Positions 1 through 9,860 of a stretch of DNA of 64,000 nt are shown one piece after another; position 1 is the stretch's first letter; each line of letters begins with the position of its first letter. This DNA comes from Ottelia alismoides (taxonomy: Eukaryota > Streptophyta > Magnoliopsida > Alismatales > Hydrocharitaceae). A program made the position numbers and the translations under genes. The notes beneath the pieces were generated by a model. That model did no database searches and was not told the origin of the DNA. It saw nothing but the letters and a program-made list of their open reading frames with translations. The stretch lies in the NCBI GenBank assembly GCA_037367405.1, contig JAZKJV010003122.1:186001-250000 (forward strand). Reading direction: 5' to 3'.

Positions 1-542
1 TCCATGGACTTCAATAAGGGAATCTCAACAGTCAATTTGTCTAATATGTCCACAACTCCTGGATCAGACAATGCCTTTTTTCGTTTTGTAATTTTTTTGG
101 ATTTTTCTATTGCATGAGGAAAAGGAATATGTACATTGCTAGCAGGAAAAATAGAATTCTTATTTACATCAAAATCATTGCCCATAGAATGTTATACATC
201 CGGACTACAAAAAGGAGTACAAACTGTATCCTGGCATGTGGGTGCTGCAGGGCGAGCAAAAAGTGTAGTGTCTGCTCCGTCGGCTTGCGAGGGATCGGCT
301 GCTGCTAGCGGCTCCTCCAAGGCTGGCGCGGCTTTGCTTTGGCTGCAAGCTTCTTTTTGTTGTTTTTGATTTTGCTGATTTTTTTGTATTTTCTGCTGGA
401 ACTGATGGCAATGCACGACGACTGGGATGGCTTCTCCTTCTTCTTCCCCCTCACCCGCCCCTGTAGCTGGCACGGCTGATGCGGAAGATGACGATCCACC
501 TGTTTCTTTATTCACCCCATTCTTGGTGGCAGGCGGAGACAA
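1..542 (-). pseudogene. element 1 gag-pol junction and start of pol (partial)
   Basis: An open frame (542 to 192) is rich in A, P and Q, then a stop (TAA) is followed in the same frame by sequence clearly matching the segment upstream of the protease in element 2 (shared NDFDVNKNS-like, PFPxAxEK and GVVDxLxxLT motifs; compare 28610-28770). The protease core itself would lie beyond the left edge. Function in the intact family: linker between Gag and aspartic protease in the polyprotein. Broken here by at least the one in-frame stop. Confidence 0.7.
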
Positions 543-555
543 GGCCCTACCGCTC

Positions 556-1385
556 CTACTCTTTCTTCTTGAAATTATTGGGGTTGGCTTCGACCTGAGC
601 TGGAATGGTGGTTCTGGTGGCGGTCAGGTCGTCAAGCCTCTTGGTCATATCCGCCAGCCCTTTGACAAGTTGGGCCAGACAATCCATGGTGGGGTTTGCA
701 GGGGGTACCTCGGTGGGTTCAGCGTGCAGACCATGCTGCTGTTGCATGGATGGGTGCGGAGGTTGTTACTGGTGGTGCTGGGGTGATGCAGGAAGTTGAA
801 GTTGCTGATAAGAGGGGGAAGATACTGCTGATACTGCTGAGGTGGGGCAGCCGCATACTGATGAAACAGTTGTGGATGGCGGTATTGCGGCTGCTGGTAT
901 GGCTGATTCTGCCTCCATTGATTTGCATACTGGGGAGGCTGATGATACCGCTGATGAGACTGAGAGGACTGTCCAAAACGACCACCCTGATGTTGGTGGT
1001 ATTGCAGGTTGGCTAGTGGCTGACCCTGGGGTTGTCCCATAGGACGGGTCGGCTGTGCATCATTGGTCCATACCCCGTTCACTTCCTGAATCAGGGGTGG
1101 TGGTGGGAAAACTGGACCAGGTTCTGAAAGAAACTCTAGTTGGTACACAACCATCTGCTGCTGCAGCTGGTGGTGGTCGGGCGCCTGCACGTAGTACACA
1201 TGCTGGACTGCCGGTGGCTGCTGGCTCGGCTGAGGCTGATGCTGCGGTTGCTGCTCGTCCTTCTTCTCAGCTGGAGCTTCTGATGGTGTCGCCGACTGAA
1301 CAGAGTTGATGGTGCCCACCAACAGTTCAAGGTACTTGTTGATCTGATCAAGCTTGTCTAAATTCTGAGTCCTCTTCTCGATCAC
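556..1385 (-). pseudogene. element 1 Gag C-terminal Q/P/H-rich region
   Basis: A 246-residue open frame (1385 to 645) starts with a short heptad-like helix (EKRTQNLDKLDQINKYLELL) and runs into a long stretch dominated by Gln, Pro, His and Tyr. Its end overlaps a second frame (747 to 556) holding MDCLAQLVKGLADMTKRLDDLTA, so a frameshift lies near 750-800. The same order of segments occurs in element 2 (27360-28160). No CCHC zinc knuckle is visible. Low-complexity tails of this sort are common in Athila-type Gag. The start at 1385 is only a frame start after a break, not a true initiation codon. Confidence 0.65.
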
Positions 1386-1470
1386 GGTGAGTTTTTCGAG
1401 GTCCTGTGATCGCTTCTCAATGATGTCAACTTTTGAGAGATGGCCGCCGATGATACTGAGGTTGGAGCTC

Positions 1471-2127
1471 TCATCTCTCTGCCTCTTTGGATGCTGCCAT
1501 GTGTACTTGTTTCTGGAGGATCTGGGGCTGCTTCTGATATGCCTTGAATGAAGAGAGGGCGGCCTCTCCTTCGGCCATTTCTTCGAATATCTGCCAGACT
1601 ACGTCTTCATCCTTGTTGAAGTGCGAACCCCCACATGTTGCGTCAACGAGCCTTTGGCTCTCGATGTTCAGTCCCCCAAAGAAGTGCTGGACCAAGCTGG
1701 TCTTCAGAATCTCATGATGGGGACACTTCTCCTGCAGATCAGTGAATCTCTCCCATGCTTCGTGTACTGACTCATGGGCTCCTTGGGAGAAATTACTGAT
1801 TCGGGCACGCATCTGGTTGAGTTGATCGAGAGGGTAATACTTATGCAGGAAGGCTGACTTTAGCTCCTCCCAGGTCGTCACAACCTTCTCCAGATGGTTG
1901 ACCCAGTAGAGGGCCTTGTCTTGTAAGCTGAAGGGGAACGCCATCATCTTGATAATGTCCAGAGGGACATTGGGATAGTGAGTGGTGCGGCAAATGCGGG
2001 AGAATTGCTGCAGGTGAATGTACAGCTCTTCATTGGTATTTCCATGGAATGCAGGGAGAAGAGCAATGAACTGGGGTTTCAGATCAAAGTGAGCGTGTAC
2101 CGGTGGAATGAGGATCCACTCGGTCAT
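1471..2127 (-). pseudogene. element 1 Gag core (Retrotrans_gag-like domain)
   Basis: The 218-residue frame contains the signature of plant Ty3 Gag: KMMAFPFSLQDKALYWVNHL, then TTWEELKSAFLHKYYP, then ESVHEAWERFTDLQEKCPHH and a GLNIESQRLVDATCGG segment. This is the capsid-like domain (family Retrotrans_gag) that builds the virus-like particle. Element 2 has the same domain at 26650-27180. It is continuous in frame with the N-terminal piece at 2167-2439 except for one TAG stop, and is separated from the Q-rich part by a stop and frame change. Athila lineage is inferred from the domain wording. Confidence 0.85.
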
Positions 2128-2166
2128 CTGGTTGTCTCTCGGATTGTATGTCTCTTTAAGTGTAGG

Positions 2167-2439
2167 CTAGGGTGGTGGTGGGAATTCTAGATCTTCATTG
2201 TTAGGCCCACCACCTCCTCCACCTCCACCTCCTCTGCCTCTGCCTCCTCCTCCCTCGTCTCGGTTCATCATATCGTTCAACATATCCTGGAATGCTGTTT
2301 GCGTGAGGGCATGCTCGGTCAGCTGCTGTTGGATGGCCTGGATAGATGCCAGCAGTTGTGCATTGACTTGATTCTGGTCTGGCATCTGTCCCTCTGGTTG
2401 GGGTGGCTGCTGACCCTTGCCCTTTCCTCCGGGAGCCAT
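2167..2439 (-). pseudogene. element 1 Gag N-terminus
   Basis: The frame opens MAPGGKGKGQ, has a predicted helix (NQVNAQLLASIQAIQQQLTEHAL) and ends in a glycine/arginine-rich run of about 20 residues before a TAG stop. Element 2 begins Gag with the same wording at 26352, which supports the ATG at 2439 as the ancestral start. The Gly-rich run is encoded by a CCT/CTC-rich low-complexity tract on the plus strand (2205-2255). After the stop the frame continues in phase into the Gag core at 2127. Confidence 0.75.
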
Positions 2440-4772
2440 ATCGGGGTCTGAGTCGGACGAAAGGAACTCCGGAGTAGTCTCCAGGGCTTGCTCTGGCTTC
2501 TATCTGCAGAATGAGATAGTCCAAATCAGACCACTTGCAATTTTTGTTTGGCCGTCATGATGAAGCTAGAATTCAGGTCAACCCCAGCATGTTGTGAGCG
2601 GAAAAGGATGTGGACTGTAATCGACTTCCATTCACAACGGCGAAGGCGGGACAAAAGTGATCCTAGTTTATTGGGTGGCCAAGAGAAAGGTAGAAAACGA
2701 GGAGTCTGGAGATCGATCCGCAAGGTCCGGATCGGGTTCTCGGGAATCGCCTCAAAATTATTGGCGGAGTTGAGTTCATGGAATCGATGTGGGTGTCGGC
2801 GAGGTCCCGACGGAAACCATCCATGGATCAGCTTCACGAAGCACAAGAGAAGATCGGATGTTGGAAGAAAGATACGATGGTCAATGAGGAATAAAAGGAG
2901 TGTAAAACAGTAGAGAGGCTCGGCTGAGCGGGGTGGTCAAAGGAGATTGACATAACAAAATTTGCACAAAGGCGCGGGACTCGATATTTGATCCTTAATC
3001 TAGATCCATACAAACACAATACAAAATTGGGTTCACCAACTCACGCAATGTGAAGCCGTGAAGGTTCGGCTATTTATTATCTTTTCATTTTTAGAGTTGT
3101 GAATTCATGCATATCTTGTAACAAGTCCTTAGTACGCTACCCTATAGGAGAGAGAGTACTGCCAGAAGAGTATCCCGTACTTGTCCTCCTCCTGTGTAAC
3201 ATGTAGTCTGTACTTTTTGGAGTCCTTGTAACCCTTCCTGGATCCCTACTCAGCCAAAGAAATAGATAGAGGAAGCCGATAGGCGAAACCAATACTTCGG
3301 TTCTCGCTCGCAACGGAATCACCCGTGAGCGTGCAAGAACCTACTCGGACTCGGACGCAGGACAATGAGACAGACACCCCCGTGAAGGCGTGGCCTATGC
3401 TCAATACTTCGGACAGGGTCGATGCTCTACACAACAGAGAGTCATCATTGGTGACCAAGTCCTACTTGCCTACGTACGATAGAAGCGCCATTACTTCGGA
3501 AATCCAGGCGATACACAAGGCAGTTGCAGAATGGGTTTTTGGCTTTAATCCTTAGGGGGTCGCACTCGCTCAAGGGAGTAGGGTTTTGGTCCCCCTCCAA
3601 GGGACCTGAAAACAATGAGGGCTTTATGAACCTGGTACAATGATAGTTCATTACAGATTTTAATTAAGGTCAAAGTTTATTTAGCAGTCCCCTTGTTTTA
3701 TTTTCTTGGGTTTTCACTTTTTTTGAGTCTGTTTTCATACCAGCGCCTAACGTTTTTGTAGATTCTCATTTAAGTCTTAGGTGCTCAAAATCAGAGGGAG
3801 ATAGCGGAAAAGCCGTGCAAGTGGTTCCATGATGGAAATCTCACCATTGAACCGAATGATGCATGCTGAGTTAGAAGACTTACAATGCATCCCAGCTCTC
3901 TCCATGCGGTATGCAAAACAGAATTTTAAACCTATCTACATGTCGGTATGCAAGGCACAAAATCACCCTAAACATTAGCTGCTATTAGCGTGAAGAACCA
4001 TAAGTCGCTCATTCATCTTTAGCCTGAAAGGTCCGGTCTTGGCTCACCCCTCCTCTGCTCAACACACTTGAGTTTAGGAGATAGCGCTTTATGGGGCTCG
4101 CTGTGGCACAAAGGCTAAGAGACAAATGAACGGCTTGTTTGAGTTTGACTAGATCCATACGAAGTATGCTATAGGAACATGCATTCTTATTAATGTTTGG
4201 ACCTAGCTACCAAATCAAGCAACCTATATCTAGGGGCTCCAAGCACACAAAACAAAGTAAAATAAAGGCGGAAAGCTCAAAACTTCGGGAAACAAAGAAA
4301 AGAAAGCGGTGGAAAACTCGGAAAACAGCGATGAGGCCCCCAGATGAACAATCACCCGGGCACTGGACCTCATTGTGAAGAGTAGAGTCCTGTTAATTTT
4401 TACATGCTAAAATTGTCTCTCTCACAATAAATTACAAAAATAATCCTAATTGCTCTAAACCTATCTAACTCCCATCCCCTTGTATCCTTGGTTCTCTCTC
4501 CATATGGTCATGGGGTGAAGACCACCCTCCTCCAAGCTCGGCTGCCTTGGCTCCCTAAGAAACCATCCTCGCGTGGCGGGCCCTCGCATCAAAGTCACAA
4601 AGTGATTGAATTAGTATATCTCAATCAATTAAATAAAGCAGGAAGAAATTAATCACAATAAATAAATCAATCGAGCATAGTGATCAATTGCAAAATAAAT
4701 AGCTGCTCACAAAATTAATGACATATCAATGTTTATAACAAGAATGACAGAATTAATAGGCTACACTCATTG
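2440..4772 (-). other. element 1 untranslated leader (between primer site and gag)
   Basis: About 2.3 kb separates the primer site from gag. The same leader, in the opposite orientation, is found in element 2 (24086-26351), for instance around 3320-3560 versus 25254-25560 and 4320-4400 versus 24440-24500. No sense ORF of convincing length is present. An antisense ORF (3325-3555, plus strand) is kept in both copies and is listed separately. Such long leaders are usual for Tat/Athila elements. Confidence 0.7.
3325..3555 (+). other. antisense ORF in element 1 leader, shared with element 2
   Basis: A 76-residue ORF lies antisense to the element. Its counterpart in element 2 is the minus-strand ORF 25254-25454 (66 residues). 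The two align over their C-terminal part (TYDRS-ITS, then AIHKAV, then WVFG-NP and stop at the same codon). Many differences change amino acids, so coding constraint is not shown; the ORF may simply be a shadow of a conserved leader. No function is proposed. Confidence 0.35.
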
Positions 4773-4791
4773 CTCCTCGGCAACGGCGCCA
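4773..4791 (-). promoter_or_regulatory. primer binding site, tRNA-Asp type (element 1)
   Basis: On the minus strand, two bases after the LTR end, the sequence TGGCGCCGTTGCCGAGGAG matches the complement of the plant tRNA-Asp 3' end (canonical site TGGCGCCGTTGCCGGGG) with one mismatch among the first 17 positions. This is where minus-strand DNA synthesis would be primed. Its place directly next to the LTR end fixes that end at 4794. Confidence 0.88.
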
Positions 4792-6126
4792 TCTGATAAC
4801 ACGATATCCTGCGAGGGTCAAAATATATTGTCGCTGAGGCGACCGCTCACAGAACACCAGTTAATCAACAATTAACCCACAATAAAAGAATAAACCAATT
4901 GAGTCCCAAAAGTGTGAATTAACATTTATTACTCTACCACAAGATGCACAGTGAATAAGTATGTAGAGGTCGAACCACAGAGAGCAATGCAAAAATGAAG
5001 TAGCCTATGATGTTCATGTACAACAGAGTCATTCTTGTATGAATTCTATTTTTGTGGGTTTTTCTCTTTTTTATGAATTTTTTATATTATTTAATATTAT
5101 ATATTTATATATATTTATATATATATATGTGTAGAATATAGATATATAAAGATATATACCCATAAAGGGGTATGTATAGAGCATATAATACATATATAAG
5201 TAGATAGGATGTATATATATATATCTCCTTTTTTAAATTTATATTTTGATTTTTTTTAATTTTTAATTTTCAGATTTTTTATACATAAATATATATATAC
5301 ATATATATATATTTTTTAATTTTCTATATTGGAATATATAAGCTATGTAATACAAGAGAAGATAGAGTATTTATAAAAATATGAAAAATAGTCAAAAATT
5401 CAGAAATAAAATCTTTTTGGTATTTTTTGGATTGTTTACTGTTTTTATGATTTTTGGGTATTTTTCAAAATGTTTTGGTATTTTTGAATAGCAAAATAAG
5501 GAAAACATGGAGTTAGCTACTGGTTGGGGGTAAAATGGGAATTACAAATATAAAACAGCCACAAAATTTTTCCCAACTATTTTTAAAATAAAGAGGATAA
5601 AATATAGGACCTACAGGAGTTGAGTTTGCATTTTTTAGAGTTTTCTATAATTTTTTAGAAGTTTTTGAGTATTTTCGAATTTTGAAAGTTTTTCTTTTGA
5701 GATTTTTAGTAATTTTTGGACTGACACTAAAATATGATAAAATAGACCATAGGTAACCTTTTTGGAATTTTTCAAGGTGATTTACTATTTTTTTGGTATT
5801 TTCTAAGCTAGACAGGAGACAAAATGCATGTTTTTGATTTTTAATAAATGAAAAAATGCAACAAAAATGAAAACTAAAAATATGGCGTGCAAGAGCAAAC
5901 TAACAGGAGCTTATATTGATTTTTGTAGAATTTTTCAAGTTGATATGATGCATGAAATAAATAGACAAAGCATGCAAAAATATATGGACTGACAGGGGCA
6001 TTTGTGCAAATAAAAATAAAGATAGGGGCTGTAGTGCAAAAACACCAAAACTATTACACTTGGTCTGCAATTTTAAGGGTTAAAATGAAATACAAAACCC
6101 GCCAGGGACCCCCGCGCAAAATGACC

Positions 6127-6148
6127 ATCACGTGGGACTACACGTGAT
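6127..6148. promoter_or_regulatory. CACGTG palindrome, extra copy in element 1 LTR
   Basis: Two 8-bp arms, ATCACGTG (6127-6134) and CACGTGAT (6141-6148), are separated by 6 nt. Each arm holds a full G-box core. It is an additional, slightly altered copy of the palindrome at 6291-6318, carried on a duplicated unit of about 165 bp. Confidence 0.6.
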
Positions 6149-6290
6149 CTGCACCCACATGGACCAAATAGTAATTTCAGAAAAGTTCGAGGTCCTGGTT
6201 GCAATTTTCACAAAAATAATACACTTTCAATTTTATTTTATGGACTAAATAGAAATATATAAACATACAGGGGGTCATGTGCAATTTAAC

Positions 6291-6318
6291 CACCTCACGT
6301 GGGACGACACGTGAGGTG
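6291..6318. promoter_or_regulatory. double G-box palindrome, element 1 LTR
   Basis: Perfect 11-bp arms CACCTCACGTG (6291-6301) and CACGTGAGGTG (6308-6318) with a 6-nt spacer. The same structure with the same spacer length is found in the other LTR copies (11165, 19569, 21192, 37566). As DNA it offers two CACGTG sites of the sort bound by plant bZIP/bHLH proteins; as RNA it would fold into an 11-bp hairpin. It lies about 1.1 kb downstream of the TATA box in element orientation, so an RNA role is as possible as a DNA one. Confidence 0.65.
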
Positions 6319-7435
6319 ACGTGGACCGAACCTAAAAGTAATATCAGAAATGAATAGGGGGTCCATGCAAAATTTACACAATAAAATGAACTTCGACTTT
6401 TATTTACAGGTCTAAATAATAAATACAAAAAGGCGGGGGTGAAGATCTGCAAATTACCCCTAAGTGCGCGTTGGTGGACGGCGTGGATCAGTTCACTTGG
6501 ACACGCGTCGTGCATCCAACGGCCGGTACCGCTTCACCGATGAAGGGCTGAGATTAGATCAGCCGAGCTGATCTGATGGTCGGTGCAGGGCTTCATCGGA
6601 CGGCTCTGGTGTGATCTGGGGGCGCCACCCTGATCGGACGACGACGGAGCCTCCTGGAAGAACAGGGAAGAAGCTCGCCCGAGGCGAGCTTCGATCTTGA
6701 AGCTTGGGTTCCTCCAGGCTTCTCCCTCGTGTCTGAGGTGTTCAGATGGCAGATGGAAGCGTCCCGCGTCTGCTCGTGGTCTTGGCGTGGCTCCTGGAGG
6801 TCCAAGGAGCTCAGGCGAGGTCGATAAAGGTCGGGACCTCCAGGAGCCTCTTCCTGGTTCGAATCGAGTCCAAAAGGGCTCCTTGCATCGTTTGACCTGC
6901 ATAGAAAGAACCAGGGGAACGAGGGCTATCTCCTCGACCCCGGGTTTTGAAGCTCTGGCGTAAAATGAGGTGAGGCAAGAGGAGCTCCGGCGATAGGCGG
7001 AGGTGGAGCTCCGATTCGCAAGGACTGGGGGTCCTTGGTTGAATAAGAATGATCGAGAGATGGAGCATACGATGGGGAACGAGGTGAGGTGAAAATGGCG
7101 GTCGGAAATGGTCGAGATCACAGTGAAGAAGTCCGCTCCGACGAACTTCGATTTGTTGATTTCACGCTACACTAATTAACTAAAAACTACACTAAGCACG
7201 GGAATGAAAAGCTGGAATCGAAATCTACCTAAAATGCAAAAAAGGACAACTCTTATACATGGGGGCCACCAGGGAGCAGGACGGATGCCAGAGCTCCGCC
7301 GCGTCAAAACTTATCCCTCCTCCGACCGATTCGTCGCTGAGATGCTCCCCCTGTCACGAGGAACCTCCCAGGATAAAATTCGAGGCTTTTGGGTGGATGA
7401 AATTGGCCAAATTTGAGGAGGAGGTCGAGGGCTCT

Positions 7436-7444
7436 TATTTATAG
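7436..7444 (-). promoter_or_regulatory. TATA box of element 1 LTR
   Basis: CTATAAATA on the minus strand sits in a GC-richer part of the LTR. The aligned position in the element 2 LTRs has the same motif (18432-18440 and 36455-36463), which supports it as the LTR promoter. Confidence 0.65.
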
Positions 7445-9025
7445 ACAGACTGGCCGCCCTTCTTGGCCCGCGTATTCCTGCGAGTACAATGATCGTTTTC
7501 TCGATCCAAAAAGCATGTGTGATAGATGGATGATCCCTCTACAGATCTCGTGACGGCGGCGAGCGAGAACAAGGGACGAGATGCCCGGGAAAAATGGCGC
7601 AAGTCAAGGGTTCAGCAAGGTTTAGAGGCGCCAGGTCCCGATGGGACAGTTGACCGGAGGTCAACAAAGGCTGGCGCCCCATTGGTCCACATCAGCCGCT
7701 AACGGACAAAATAGGGAATTTTATTCAAAAATGTATTATTTAGCATAGTAAATGATTTTATTATTTTTTGCTTATAAAATAAAAAATGTGTATTAATTCA
7801 TGTATTATTTATTTATGATTTTTATTTAAAATTTTTGATGTATTTTATTATGGTTTTATTTTAATAATGTGTTTATGCTTGTATTTACATGTATTTTGTA
7901 TATTTTATTTGTATTTTGTTTATTTTATTTTATTTTATTTTCTTATTTTCTAAATTCATAATTTATTTTTGTGAGTGTGAGGGTATTTTTATTTCACTTT
8001 TATGGGTTGATTTAGATATTTAAATAAATAGGTAGATGTATATGTAGGTATACTTATAGGTATTTTACCTATATATTATGTATACTTTATTTATTTAATG
8101 TATTTTATTGGTTTTTATTTTGGATTTGTATTTTTAATAAGTTATATGTAATATTTACATGATTGTAAAAATATAGATGAATAATGAAATCCCCTTTTAT
8201 TTTATATACATATAGATAGCATAGGTATTTGTCTATGTATCTTATAGACTTATTTTATTTTACAAATTCTTTTTGGTTTTCTTTTAATTTCCATATGTAC
8301 ATGTATTGTATACATTATTTACAAAATTCTAAAAATATAATTTTGTAAAAATAATGAACAAGGAATAAATTGAATATTTTAATCAGGCAGATTGCACAAT
8401 GGGGGTCAAAAACCCAACTTTCACAGATAAATTCCAAAAATTATGAAACCAATTTTATTAGATAGTTCTTGGAATGCTATATACAATTAAAAGTGAGTTT
8501 GGTGGATTTGAGTTTTTATTTGCAAGATATGGGTCTGTGAAGTTGAGATTCTGGCTTTTTATTCTGTGTATAAAATGTACACTGAGTATTATTTTTACAC
8601 AAACTCAATTTTGTATTTTTATTTACATTATTATCTACAACTTTCATGTATAAAGTTTCTTTATTTGATGAATGAATAATTATTTACAAAATGGGTGTCA
8701 AAATGCCTAAATAAATGAATAAATAAATGAGGTCTTTATTGTACTCTTGGCCCTTATCTCCCCCTACTTTATTCCTTGTCGACCAATTCCATGCTGGTCT
8801 TGGTCTCGGGGTTCGGGTCATAAAATATTTGCAATATTTTATTCCTTTTTCTTTTCTTCTCTTTATTCTATAATTTTGGCATCAAAAACCTTATTCTATG
8901 TACAATAAATACAATAAATAATGAATGCTATTATGTACAAATTGATGCTATTTACATGCATTTGCTGGGGTTTTTAAGGCCAAAATGATAGAATAAAGGT
9001 GATGAAATGTAGATTCATCAATCCC

Positions 9026-9860
9026 CCAATCCAAGGCAAGCACTTTCTAAGCCAACGTGAGTAACATGTCTAAAGATAGGGGGCAATACTACCAGATTAG
9101 GAATGTGGCAAGTTCTAATGGGACATGAAGAGAAGGGCATCTCAATGACATCACTGATGGGTAACCACATGCTTCAGGCTCACTAATGGGGTATAGTTTT
9201 TGTAGGAGACTATACAATTCATGCATTTTTTGACTCGGTGCATCTTATTCTTCATGTCATGATGTTTTGTGGATACCTTAGGCCGAGAGCATACCAAAAT
9301 ATTATAACCATATTTTGTTAAGGGATCCAAGGATTAGGTGTTTATTTTCCATTGGGTGTTTCCCGATTGTCCAGTTTATATTGGAGTATGCACGTTAGTG
9401 GCTTACTTGCTACTCATTCATTTGGAGTGTTTTGATGTTATTCTCCTCATGGATTGGCTCGAGAGTCACCACGCATGTTTATATTATTTTAAGAACCATA
9501 TTATTTTCATGGTTTTTGAGATACAAGAATTTTTATCTGATGGGAGTACCTCATCGAGAGATGTAACTTGCATATCATCTTTACAAGCGCATATCTTGCT
9601 ATATCAGGTGTGCGAAGGCTATATTTCTCATATCATTGGGATTCAAACCAATGTGGAAGGAATTGAGGATGTTGAGGTTGTGAAGAACTTCCTAAATGTA
9701 TTTCTTTAGGATTTTGCCAAGGTAGAGTTTGATATTTCTCTCATTGCAAGACCTCAACTAACATCTATAGTGCCATACAGGATGGTGATGAAAAAGATTT
9801 TGACAGAGGATCCTAATGCCTGGTCTTGGAGGGTCTACGGTGCCCGACAAAGTCAGGTAT
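9026..9860 (+). pseudogene. chromovirus-type Ty3 pol fragment (protease to RT linker)
   Basis: The frame around 9338-9709 reads FPDCPVYIGVCTLVAYLLLIHLECFDVILLMDWLESHHA, matching the end of the chromovirus aspartic protease (typically FDVILGMDWL). It continues through a CEGY motif and a linker ending NVFL, stop, DFAKVEFDISLIARPQLTSIVPYRM, which normally precedes RT. Only this piece survives; gag, RT, integrase and LTRs are absent and stops interrupt it. It belongs to a different Ty3 lineage from elements 1 and 2. Boundaries: left next to the element 1 LTR, right next to a truncated LTR. Confidence 0.75.

Larger units (their letters stand above)
1..9020 (-). mobile_element. Athila-like Ty3/gypsy retrotransposon (element 1), 5' part
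   Basis: Read on the minus strand the order is LTR (9020 to 4794), tRNA-Asp primer site, a leader of about 2.3 kb, gag, then the start of pol, which leaves the window at position 1. The gag core is of the plant Athila type and the primer site fits that lineage. The reading frames carry several stops and frameshifts, so this copy is dead. The 3' half and 3' LTR lie outside the window. Lineage assignment rests on motif recognition and was not tested with a tree. Confidence 0.88.
4794..9020 (-). repeat. 5' LTR of element 1 (about 4.2 kb)
   Basis: In element orientation it starts TGATGAATCT (9020) and ends GTTATCA (4794), giving TG...CA termini, and is followed by the primer site. The same LTR family occurs at 17050-24085, 19978-23730 (reverse), 35041-38809 and, truncated, 9860-12047. 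It has AT-rich flanks around a GC-richer core, a TATA box at 7436-7444 and two CACGTG palindromes. It is longer than the element 2 3' LTR (3769 bp), partly because of a duplicated unit around 6040-6370. The outer flank 9021-9025 (ATCCC) is a candidate target duplication that cannot be checked here. Confidence 0.88.

Noticed and set aside
6534..7121. 195-residue minus-strand ORF
   Set aside because: Lies in the GC-richer core of the element 1 LTR around the promoter; aligned positions in other LTR copies do not keep the frame.
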